Source: Celeribacter marinus
Lineage (GTDB): Bacteria > Pseudomonadota > Alphaproteobacteria > Rhodobacterales > Rhodobacteraceae
Reading direction: 5' to 3'
Length of the DNA stretch: 64,000 nucleotides
NCBI RefSeq assembly: GCF_001308265.1
Contig: NZ_CP012023.1
Location: 1,936,932-2,000,931 of the forward strand
A model generated the notes under the pieces. That model did not search any database and was not told the origin of the DNA. It saw only the letters and a list, made by a program, of their open reading frames with translations. Positions 27,038 through 34,057 of the stretch are shown piece by piece. Made by a program: the position numbers and the translations under genes. Positions within the stretch are counted from its first letter, which is position 1, and every line of letters begins with the position of its first letter.

Positions 27038-27966
27038 AGCGTGCGTCCTGTCCGGTGATCGTCAATGCGGGCGGAGCGCGCCTTTAGCGCATAAAAGATT
27101 ACACCGACAAACATCACCATCCCGATCCAAGGCAGGGCCACGGCGAGCCACGCCTCCAGACCTGCGAGCGCAAAGATCCGCGATGCAGTATCGCGGGCCT
27201 GTTCGGCCTCACGCAAGGCCGGTGCGATCTGAGAGGTGATGGAGCCTGCAGCCCCCAGAACCCCGAGCCCGATTTGCGCATTCGCGGCCGTCACGATGCG
27301 GCTGTTCTCTGGCGCGCCTGATGCTCGTTCGGGTCCCACCGTTCGATGCGGCGCCACGGTCAAAGCCTCCTCTAACGCCACATCAATGATCGGAACCAGC
27401 GGCAGTGCCGCGTCATCGCGGAACGCGAGAATCGCTGCGCGCGTGCGTGGACCAATGATGCCGTCGATGCTGCCGACATCATGGTATCCGAGATCCTTCA
27501 AACGGGTCTGCACATCGCGGACGCTCATCTTGACGGCAGGCGCCACATGACCCGCGCGCCGCACACCCAAGAGCTTAGAGATGGGATAGCGTTTTACATT
27601 GACCGCATCGCTCTGATTGCCGCCTAAGCCCCAGACCCATGCACCTTCAATCCGGTCAATGAAGAACACATGACCCTGCCAGCTGGACGACCCCCGAGGT
27701 ATGACCCCGATATCGCCAGGCTGCGCATCCGCAATATCGACCGGGATGCCCCAGTCCAGATAGGACCGCGCGGTCAGCTTGCGCGTCGAGCGCATGCCGG
27801 CCTTCTCCAAGCAATGTCCAACGAAGGCGGCGCACCACGCCACAGAGTCATGCTCCACCCAATCGTGACCGACCGAGGCGTACATCTCCATGACGACTGG
27901 GTTGTTTGCAGGGCCTAGGCCCTCAGTGGTGCCGATATACCCGCGGGCAATGTCAAAAGGTGTCAT
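27034..27966 (-). CDS. Endolysin: CHAP/NlpC-like peptidase with peptidoglycan-binding domain and C-terminal membrane helix
   Basis: 310 residues. The catalytic domain (about 1-140) has Cys45 in DSVAWCAAFVGHCL and His in WQGHVFFID, as in the TIGR02594-type hydrolases. A PG_binding_1-like domain (about 145-215) contains VQTRLKDLGYHDVGSIDGIIGPRTRAAI. A hydrophobic stretch near 270-292 (WLAVALPWIGMVMFVGVIFYA) could tether it to the membrane, which is unusual for a simple endolysin. It lies between the holin and spanin genes. It should cut the cell wall at the end of infection. Confidence 0.85.
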   Translation of the reverse strand: MTPFDIARGYIGTTEGLGPANNPVVMEMYASVGHDWVEHDSVAWCAAFVGHCLEKAGMRSTRKLTARSYLDWGIPVDIADAQPGDIGVIPRGSSSWQGHVFFIDRIEGAWVWGLGGNQSDAVNVKRYPISKLLGVRRAGHVAPAVKMSVRDVQTRLKDLGYHDVGSIDGIIGPRTRAAILAFRDDAALPLVPIIDVALEEALTVAPHRTVGPERASGAPENSRIVTAANAQIGLGVLGAAGSITSQIAPALREAEQARDTASRIFALAGLEAWLAVALPWIGMVMFVGVIFYALKARSARIDDHRTGRTL

Positions 27967-28057
27967 GATGCTCTCCCATGCAAATGGACAGCGCCGCCCC
28001 GAAGGGCAGCGCTGGATGTGTGTGGTCGTGGTTGTGTTCAGTTTTACGAGGCGCGGC

Positions 28058-28369
28058 TTACTTCTTGCGGCAAAGCCAGGCCGTCATCAGCGCCTCCGCC
28101 CCGCGCGGTCCCAGATAGGCAAGCGTGGCCACAAGACCTGTGCGCACCGGCTGGCCAAGATCAAAGTGGCTTGCAACCGCCTCGCCGATGATCGCCATAC
28201 CGATGGCCACAGGGATTTCCCACAACAGCTCCTTGCCAAAAAACCGCCGCCGGCCAAGTTTTACCTCACCTGAGTGATACATCAGCCGTCCCGTAAAGGC
28301 GCCGATCAGCGTGGTCATCGCCCCCCCAAACAGGCTGTTCAACGTGTCTAAAAAGCCCGGCTCGGTCAT
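28058..28369 (-). CDS. Holin-like membrane protein
   Basis: 103 residues from ATG 28369 (GGGAGG upstream). Hydrophobic segments (SLFGGAMTTLIGAFTG, IPVAIGMAIIGEAVA, TGLVATLAYLGPRGAEALM) and a charged C terminus WLCRKK fit an alphaproteobacterial phage holin. It directly precedes the endolysin gene; I see nothing in the 91 bp between. Confidence 0.75.
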   Translation of the reverse strand: MTEPGFLDTLNSLFGGAMTTLIGAFTGRLMYHSGEVKLGRRRFFGKELLWEIPVAIGMAIIGEAVASHFDLGQPVRTGLVATLAYLGPRGAEALMTAWLCRKK

Positions 28370-28393
28370 GGGCGCCTCCCTTACTGGTTCAGT

Positions 28394-28433
28394 CACGCAA
28401 GACCCTTGCGTGGGATTTATTATGGTCTATATT
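28394..28433 (+). promoter_or_regulatory. Promoter and inverted repeat of toxin-antitoxin module 1
   Basis: CACGCAAG-ACC-CTTGCGTG (28394-28412) is a perfect 8-bp inverted repeat. TTGCGT inside it can act as -35, followed after 16 bases by TATATT (28428-28433). The antitoxin ATG is 34 nt downstream with GGAGG before it. Probable autoregulatory site. Confidence 0.5.
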
Positions 28434-28466
28434 TGGTGCTGTATTTCGCACTATTTGGAGGCTGTC

Positions 28467-28712
28467 ATGCAGCGTGTTGAAGCCAATGTCGCCGTCAGCG
28501 TGTCCGATCTTAAAAAGAACCCCTCGCAGGTTATGGCGCAGGCGGCAGGCCAATCTGTTGCCGTGCTGAACCACAACCGCGTCATGGCCTACATGGTGCC
28601 TGCCGCCCGCTACGAGGCCATGATGGAGCATCTTGACGATTTGGAGCTGGCCGATCTGATCAAGCAGCGTGTGGACGAGACACCGGTGCGGGTCAGCTTG
28701 GATGAGCTATGA
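28467..28712 (+). CDS. Phd/YefM-type antitoxin (module 1)
   Basis: 81 residues (MQRVEANVAVSVSDLKKNPSQVM). The N-terminal fold and AVLNHNRVMAYMVPAARYEAM match StbD/Phd antitoxins, which bind their own promoter and neutralise a RelE-type toxin. SD TTGGAGG. It overlaps the toxin gene by 11 nt. Plus strand, opposite to the late genes on either side. Confidence 0.88.
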   Translation: MQRVEANVAVSVSDLKKNPSQVMAQAAGQSVAVLNHNRVMAYMVPAARYEAMMEHLDDLELADLIKQRVDETPVRVSLDEL

Positions 28713-28992
28713 TCTGCAATTTTTGCCGTCAGCCCTAAAGGAATGGCATAAACTCGGTGCAACGCTGCAATCGCAATTCAAAAAGAAGCTCAAAGAGCGA
28801 CTTGCGCAGCCCCATGTTGTGGCCGACGGCCTGCACGGCATGCCAAGCCACTACAAAATCAAACTTCGCAGCGCAGGTTACCGCCTTGTCTACCGCATTG
28901 AAGATACCACTGTCACAGTAACGGTGGTGGCTGTGGGCAAGCGCGAGCGTGGTGCTGTTTATAAGGCCGCGCAAAAACGCGTTGATCCTTAG
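28702..28992 (+). CDS. RelE/StbE-type toxin (module 1)
   Basis: 96 residues from ATG 28702. LQFLPSALKEWHKLG, LHGMPSHYKIKLRSAGYRLVYRIEDTTVTV and the basic C-terminal GKRERGAVYKAA are typical of RelE mRNA interferases. It is the partner of the preceding antitoxin, and its 3' end overlaps the convergent late gene by four bases. Confidence 0.88.
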   Translation: MSYDLQFLPSALKEWHKLGATLQSQFKKKLKERLAQPHVVADGLHGMPSHYKIKLRSAGYRLVYRIEDTTVTVTVVAVGKRERGAVYKAAQKRVDP

Positions 28993-29219
28993 TATTCCCC
29001 ACCATCAAGCAGCGGCTCAAAGGCGGCATCGGCCAGATTGCGCAGCTTGAGCGTCGGCGGTGTGGTGCTGGTATCCAGCCACAGCATGCCCGGCGCGGTG
29101 GCCGCAGGCTCATCAACTCCGCTGCTTGTTGAGCGCAGGGCGGCGACAATCTGGTTGATCTGGGCGCGCACGGCCGCCCCGTTGTCGTTGATGATCACAA
29201 AACTGGGTGTTTGAGACAC
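28989..29219 (-). CDS. Small phage tail-associated protein
   Basis: 76 residues (MSQTPSFVIINDNGAAVRAQINQIVAAL), ending PPTLKLRNLADAAFEPLLDGGEY. The PGMLWLDTSTTPPTLKLRN stretch is a common short repeat in phage fibre or tail-tip proteins. It follows the J-like gene with a 1-bp overlap. Function unknown; likely a tail-tip or fibre-linked component. Confidence 0.75.
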   Translation of the reverse strand: MSQTPSFVIINDNGAAVRAQINQIVAALRSTSSGVDEPAATAPGMLWLDTSTTPPTLKLRNLADAAFEPLLDGGEY

Positions 29220-31822
29220 TAGGCCACCTCATCCGCTATCAGCCGCAATTCCGAGACGATCGGCGTAAAGGCCGGATCACTGGTCCTAAGCCAGGCGCGT
29301 GCCTCAACCGCGTGCGCCTCGATTTCACTGTTGTCGATCCGCCCCCAGGGTCCCCAGACGGGGTTTGCATCCGCTGGATCATCATCGGTTTCCCGGACCT
29401 CGAGTACCACATCGATGTCGGCGCCCTCGGAGCCATCAAAGTCGGCCCAAACATCAATGGACGTCATGCGGTCATCGATGTAATCCGACAGCGCCGAGGC
29501 CCCGACCAGAATATCCGAGCGCAGCCGCACACGCTTGAGCGCCCCAAAATCAAGGCGATCGCCAAAGGCATAGAGCCCCTCAAGGGCCGCAACTTCAGGC
29601 CGGCCGCTTGCATCAGGCGCGCTCACAAGCTTCAAGGTTCCGCTAACCGTTTCAAGATTGGTCTTTGTCCCGGCAAAAGCCGGCTCTGCCGCCAGCGTAT
29701 TGAGCTGCGCAAAGCTCAGGATTTGCACCCCCTTGGTGCTCACCGTGCTGACAGGACCAATCCGGCCCTCGCTGTCTTCGGCGCGTAGAAGATAGGTCCC
29801 GGGTTTGAGCGGCACGACCGCAATCGCCTCACCGCCTGAGACACGGTCCATCAGCGTGGAGTTCGCCCAGGTGGCCGCCATTTCCTTGCTGTGGCGGATA
29901 ATGACATTACCGCCCACGCGCACATCCACATCAATGGATCGCTGCCATTTCAGCACGGCGAGTCCGCCCGCGGATTGGATCGTCAGTCCGGTCAGGGCAG
30001 CCGGTGGCGCTGTCAGTCCCACGATCTCCAAAGCCCCTTCACGCCAGCTTGAGGAGACCCCGAGCACCGAGATCGCCTTGATCCGCACGTCCCATTGGCC
30101 CGGCTGGATGTCGCGCAACTCCATCCTCGTGCCGGATGTTCGACCCCGGTCCAGCCAGTCACCTCCATCCCCTCCATTCCTACGCGTCTCCACTTGATAA
30201 GTGTCCACGAACCCCGAGGCTGCTGCCTCCCAGGCGATCCGCGCCAGGACTTTCACCGCCGAGCCGTCGCGTGTGACGTAAAGCTGTTCCGTGATCTGCG
30301 GCGCACCCGGTGGGGCGATATCAAAGGCCGTGGGCAGCGCTGTGCGTGGGGCTGCCGCATAAATCTGTTCTTCCGAAGCATCCCAGTCGTAAATGAGGGG
30401 AGAGGTTTCTCGCAAGAGGAGGTCTGGCGCCAGACGCGGGCCCGGTCCAACTTGGCTGAGATCCAGCCGCACCGCTTCAACGTCAAAGGGCTTGCCCTCG
30501 GGCAGAGCCGCGCCGCCAAACCCCCAACGGGCGTAGTGCACATATGTTGTTTCTCCAGCCGCCACGCGCCAGGCCTTCAGTTTGCCCGCCACCTTGAGGC
30601 TCATTTGGCGCCGTGCGCGCTCTAGCTCAATTTTCGCCAACCGCTGCGCCATGGAGGCGGAGATCGTGAACGGCAGCGAGATATCCCGCCAGACCCGCTC
30701 TCCATTGTCCTCCAACCGGTAGGCCTCACTGGCATAGGCCGGGAAGTCATCCGGCTGCCAGCTGTTGTCAGGGCTCACGAACTGGCCCCGCACCGCATTA
30801 AAATTCGACGCGCGGCTTTGCCGTGTGGTCAGCGTCATGCCACCATCGCGGACATCATCGGCGCTGATCGTCGTTTCTGGCACCCGGTAAGCCCCCGCCC
30901 GCATGCGCCATTGGCCCGCTTGCCAGATGCAGCGGCCTGCCATGGCGGTGAGCATCGCCTCGATAATAGTCTTGGGCGTCTCCGAAAGCGAGACCACACC
31001 ATTGCAGGTATAACGCCGCTCGGTCCCACCGGTGGCCAATGGCACAGCCTCGTCACAAATATTCGCCGCCTCAATAAGACTGTCGGTCTCGATCCCGTCC
31101 GCACCGCCGATCACGGCCCCGATGCCATAGGTTGCATGGGCCATGTAATCGGCCACACAGAGGGCCGCATTGTCGGTGTAACCCTCCTGACCCGTCCGAG
31201 GATCAAAGATATCAGCCTTGCCCTCGAGATCCACGGTGATGTTGGGAATGCCGCCCGGAAAGGCATCTGCATCATAGGTGAGCCGCAGATAGATTGCCGC
31301 ACAGCCTGCAAGCCGGTGAGCATCCGTCCAATGCTCCGGCGCCGCCGCAATGAGCCCCGCAAAGGCGGATTGATCCTCAGTCCCGAGGCGGGTTTCCACG
31401 GCAGCCTTGCCCGCCCATCGGCCCAGGGCCGCCCCTGACACATCAACGGCCTCTTCGCCCTCAAAATAGATCGCCCCGATGGATTTGATGCGGTGCGCGG
31501 CCAGCACCACAACCAGATGCAGGTCTTTGTCCTTTGCTCCTGTGGAATGGAGGAACACGATCACGCCGCCTTTGCGCGTGCGGCCATAGACCAGTTCGCG
31601 GGGCATCACCGGCTCGCGCACTGTCACCGTGCGGGCCTTCATTTCCATCTGGCCAAGGCTGGGCGTGGGCATCAAGGCTTGGGCTGCCGCTGATAAGAGC
31701 ATCGACGCCCCGAACTGGGCGGCAAAGCCGACCAGACCCGTGGCGGCAAAAGCCGCGGCAACACCGCCTGCCGCAATGGCAGCGCCCCCGAGGGCGACAG
31801 CACCTAAAACCACGGGTGGCAT
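29219..31822 (-). CDS. Tail-tip host-specificity protein (lambda J-like)
   Basis: 867 residues. The N-terminal hydrophobic Gly/Ala stretch (1-55) is as in J-like proteins. A phage-tail/tip-attachment domain follows (GRTRKGGVIVFLHSTG, AAIYLRLTYDADAFPGGIPNITVDLEG). Fibronectin-III-like repeats lie at about 490-680 (AWEAAASGFVDTYQVETRR) before a beta-rich C-terminal part. SD GGAGG. Its place after the K-like peptidase equals lambda J. It contacts the host receptor and the tail tube end. Confidence 0.85.
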   Translation of the reverse strand: MPPVVLGAVALGGAAIAAGGVAAAFAATGLVGFAAQFGASMLLSAAAQALMPTPSLGQMEMKARTVTVREPVMPRELVYGRTRKGGVIVFLHSTGAKDKDLHLVVVLAAHRIKSIGAIYFEGEEAVDVSGAALGRWAGKAAVETRLGTEDQSAFAGLIAAAPEHWTDAHRLAGCAAIYLRLTYDADAFPGGIPNITVDLEGKADIFDPRTGQEGYTDNAALCVADYMAHATYGIGAVIGGADGIETDSLIEAANICDEAVPLATGGTERRYTCNGVVSLSETPKTIIEAMLTAMAGRCIWQAGQWRMRAGAYRVPETTISADDVRDGGMTLTTRQSRASNFNAVRGQFVSPDNSWQPDDFPAYASEAYRLEDNGERVWRDISLPFTISASMAQRLAKIELERARRQMSLKVAGKLKAWRVAAGETTYVHYARWGFGGAALPEGKPFDVEAVRLDLSQVGPGPRLAPDLLLRETSPLIYDWDASEEQIYAAAPRTALPTAFDIAPPGAPQITEQLYVTRDGSAVKVLARIAWEAAASGFVDTYQVETRRNGGDGGDWLDRGRTSGTRMELRDIQPGQWDVRIKAISVLGVSSSWREGALEIVGLTAPPAALTGLTIQSAGGLAVLKWQRSIDVDVRVGGNVIIRHSKEMAATWANSTLMDRVSGGEAIAVVPLKPGTYLLRAEDSEGRIGPVSTVSTKGVQILSFAQLNTLAAEPAFAGTKTNLETVSGTLKLVSAPDASGRPEVAALEGLYAFGDRLDFGALKRVRLRSDILVGASALSDYIDDRMTSIDVWADFDGSEGADIDVVLEVRETDDDPADANPVWGPWGRIDNSEIEAHAVEARAWLRTSDPAFTPIVSELRLIADEVA

Positions 31823-31825
31823 AGA

Positions 31826-32230
31826 TCATGTCCTCCAGGCGAGACGGCAGGTTGCAATAGACAGGCGCACCAGACCTTCAGGTGCTACAAAAGCGGCCTT
31901 GGCGCCGATGACGACCCCAAAGGCTTCAGGCGCACCGCCCAGGATCAAAGCGCCACGCTGCGCGAGGCGTGCATTTTCAAGCGGTTCACCCAACAAAGCG
32001 CGCCCGCCGTCTTCAAGGCTTGTCCAGCCAAGGCGGTGCAGCACCCGTCCGCAGCCGACCCGTGTGCGATACCGCCCCCGCCAGAGTGCCGCATGATCCG
32101 GGCCGTCCGTCAGATCGCGGTGCAGATCAAAGGCCCAGGTGGCGCAGTCGTGCTCGCCCCAGACGAAGGGACGTGCCTGAGCGTTCGTTAACGAAGCAGC
32201 AAGGATCTGTTCCCAATGTTTATGCCTCAC
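31826..32230 (-). CDS. NlpC/P60-like tail-tip peptidase (lambda K-like)
   Basis: 134 residues from a GTG start. FVWGEHDCATWAFD with Cys29 is the catalytic motif of DUF6950/NlpC-type phage peptidases, which digest peptidoglycan locally during DNA entry. It stands immediately before the J-like gene. No good SD is seen; a toxin-antitoxin module lies just upstream and may have replaced the original leader. Confidence 0.8.
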   Translation of the reverse strand: MRHKHWEQILAASLTNAQARPFVWGEHDCATWAFDLHRDLTDGPDHAALWRGRYRTRVGCGRVLHRLGWTSLEDGGRALLGEPLENARLAQRGALILGGAPEAFGVVIGAKAAFVAPEGLVRLSIATCRLAWRT

Positions 32231-32269
32231 AATATGCAGCCTTTCGTCTTTCAGGTGGACGCTGTGATA

Positions 32270-32306
32270 TTGACTGATACCGATATGTGTATTATATTAC
32301 ACACAT
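32270..32306 (+). promoter_or_regulatory. Promoter and operator of toxin-antitoxin module 2; predicted leaderless start
   Basis: TTGACT (32270-32275), a 17-nt spacer and TATATT (32293-32298) make a near-consensus promoter. Transcription would start about 7 nt on, at the toxin ATG (32305). The palindrome ATGTGT...ACACAT (32285-32306; inner TGTGTA/TACACA) covers the -10 and the start codon. It is probably bound by the antitoxin. Confidence 0.65.
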
Positions 32307-32607
32307 GATTGAAGTTCGCCAAACCGAGACATTCGCAAAATGGCGCGCAGGCCTAAAAGACATCCGTGCTGCGGCACGGATTGATGTGCGGATCCGCCGA
32401 TTGAGCTTGGGACACTTTGGCGACGCCAAAACCGTTGGCGGGCGCGTCAGCGAGTTGCGCATTGATTATGGACCTGGATACAGGATCTATTTTACCCGTA
32501 TCGGGGATCAGATCGTCGTTCTGCTATGCGCTGGCAGTAAAGCACGGCAAAATGCCGATATTCGGCGCGCACAACACATCGTAAAGGAGCTCGACGATGA
32601 CACTTAA
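32305..32607 (+). CDS. RelE/ParE-family toxin, addiction-module killer type (module 2)
   Basis: 100 residues starting MIEVRQTETFAKW. LGHFGDAKTVGGRVSELRIDYGPGYRIYF and VVLLCAGSKARQNADIRRA match the TIGR02683 killer family (HigB-like mRNA interferase). The toxin is encoded first. There is no SD because the promoter -10 ends 6 bases before the ATG. It overlaps the antitoxin by 11 nt. Plus strand, between the K-like and L-like late genes. Confidence 0.88.
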   Translation: MIEVRQTETFAKWRAGLKDIRAAARIDVRIRRLSLGHFGDAKTVGGRVSELRIDYGPGYRIYFTRIGDQIVVLLCAGSKARQNADIRRAQHIVKELDDDT

Positions 32608-32887
32608 AACCACGGCTTGGGATCCGGTTGATCGACTGGACAATCTGGACGCACAAGACGCTTATCTGGAAGCCGCATTTGAGGATGGAGATCCAGATGT
32701 CATTGTCGCTGCAATAGGCGACATTGCGCGTGCACGCGGCATGAGCGAGATCGCGGCAAAAGCCAATGTCAGCCGAGAAGTGATGTACAAATCGTTTCGA
32801 ACAGGCGGCAATCCGACGCTCAACACTTTGTCCCATGTTGCTAAATCCCTCGGGTACAAGCTGGCAGTGCTCCCCGACCGGGACTGA
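32597..32887 (+). CDS. HigA-like antitoxin with Cro/CI HTH (module 2)
   Basis: 96 residues; the HTH lies in MSEIAAKANVSREVMYKSFR (TIGR02684 antidote type). A strong AAAGGAG precedes the ATG, in contrast to the leaderless toxin. The C-terminal LNTLSHVAKSLGYKLAVLP is typical. Confidence 0.88.
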   Translation: MTLKTTAWDPVDRLDNLDAQDAYLEAAFEDGDPDVIVAAIGDIARARGMSEIAAKANVSREVMYKSFRTGGNPTLNTLSHVAKSLGYKLAVLPDRD

Positions 32888-32900
32888 ACGCGCTCACGCA

Positions 32901-33461
32901 TCATCCCCGCCCCCAAGTGATTTCTTGATCCTGGATCGCGGTAACATGCTCAAAACCACGCTCGCCCGGGTGCAGCACCTGTTGGCTTTCATGGGTGTAG
33001 CGCCAGTTGCGCGGGATACTCAGATCAATAAGCCGGCTTTCATAACTGATTGTGATCCGGCAGCTTTGCCCGTCTTCTTGTAGCTCCGGCACATCAAGAC
33101 GGCCTGTAAAGGCCTGCACGGGATCGGCAATCACGGTGCGGTCCTCAGTGAGTAGCGCCAGCCAGATGCGTCCGGCCTGACCCTGGTGCGCCTCATCGAT
33201 CGCAAGACCTACCAGATCGAGCGGTACACCTGACAGTGAGACTGTCGTCCCAGAGGCCACAACATCAGAGGTTTCTTCAAGCGCGCCAAGCCCCATAAGC
33301 ACCCCGACGCCGGTCCAGGTCTTACCGTCCCAATCTATCGGACCCGGACCCGTCCAGATCCGCACCATGCCCGAGGGGAACTCACCTTCAAAAAAGATCG
33401 CAGGCTGCAGGTCCGCGCGGTCGAGCGCCTCGGCCATGTCATCTGTGATATCCCGGCTCAT
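32901..33461 (-). CDS. Phage tail protein (lambda L-region equivalent)
   Basis: 186 residues; start overlaps the previous stop (ATGA). Beta-rich (VRIWTGPGPIDWDGKTWTGVGVL, GRLDVPELQEDGQSCRITISYESRLIDL). Its position between the tape-measure side and the K-like peptidase suggests a distal-tail or hub protein. No family is identified with certainty. Confidence 0.78.
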   Translation of the reverse strand: MSRDITDDMAEALDRADLQPAIFFEGEFPSGMVRIWTGPGPIDWDGKTWTGVGVLMGLGALEETSDVVASGTTVSLSGVPLDLVGLAIDEAHQGQAGRIWLALLTEDRTVIADPVQAFTGRLDVPELQEDGQSCRITISYESRLIDLSIPRNWRYTHESQQVLHPGERGFEHVTAIQDQEITWGRG

Positions 33462-34057
33462 AGCGCCTCGCGGGCTGATAGGGTGAAGCGGTGACGCGCT
33501 ACGCGCTCTATGCGCGTTGGCACCGAAGCCGTGGGGCGCAGCAGCACCTGTGGTCTGTTCACTTCCAATTGCGTATTGGCCGGCAGTGCGCTGCGAATGG
33601 CCGGAAAGAGGGTCAGCGTCGCCAGACCGTTGATGTCCGCTGTCACATCAAAGGCGATCTGGTGCAGGCGCGTGTCGCGCGCCGTGCCGATGGAGACAAA
33701 GTCCCCCGAGGCTACAGCGGGCAGCCCCGGCGGCCAGCCTTGCGTTTGGACGACATTGCCGCCCGTGATGGGGGCCGCCAGCGTGACCGGTTGTGCAAGG
33801 GTCTTGGGCTCAATGGAGGGATCAGCAAAGAGCAGTAGCCCCCGGCCAGAGCCAAGCGCCGTGAGGGCCGCAGAGACCGAGCGCGCCAGCGGTCCGGATT
33901 GCGCGGCAAATTCAATGTCGTATTCCCACCATTCCCCACCCCAATCCTGCACCTCTGTCGTCCCGGTAAAGGGCGATTGCGTCTGGCTGGTGGCGGTCAC
34001 CAATCGTCGCTCAATGCCGGCTACCCAGGTGCGCGGCAGGTCCACAATGACGCTCAT
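33458..34057 (-). CDS. Phage minor tail protein (lambda M-region equivalent)
   Basis: 199 residues, start overlapping the tape-measure stop by ATGA. It contains GGEWWEYDIEFAAQSGPLAR and GRGLLLFADPSIEPKTLAQPV, a pattern of tail-tip adaptor proteins in Rhodobacterales prophages. Lies directly after the tape measure, as M does in lambda. Role inferred from order. Confidence 0.78.
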   Translation of the reverse strand: MSVIVDLPRTWVAGIERRLVTATSQTQSPFTGTTEVQDWGGEWWEYDIEFAAQSGPLARSVSAALTALGSGRGLLLFADPSIEPKTLAQPVTLAAPITGGNVVQTQGWPPGLPAVASGDFVSIGTARDTRLHQIAFDVTADINGLATLTLFPAIRSALPANTQLEVNRPQVLLRPTASVPTRIERVARHRFTLSAREAL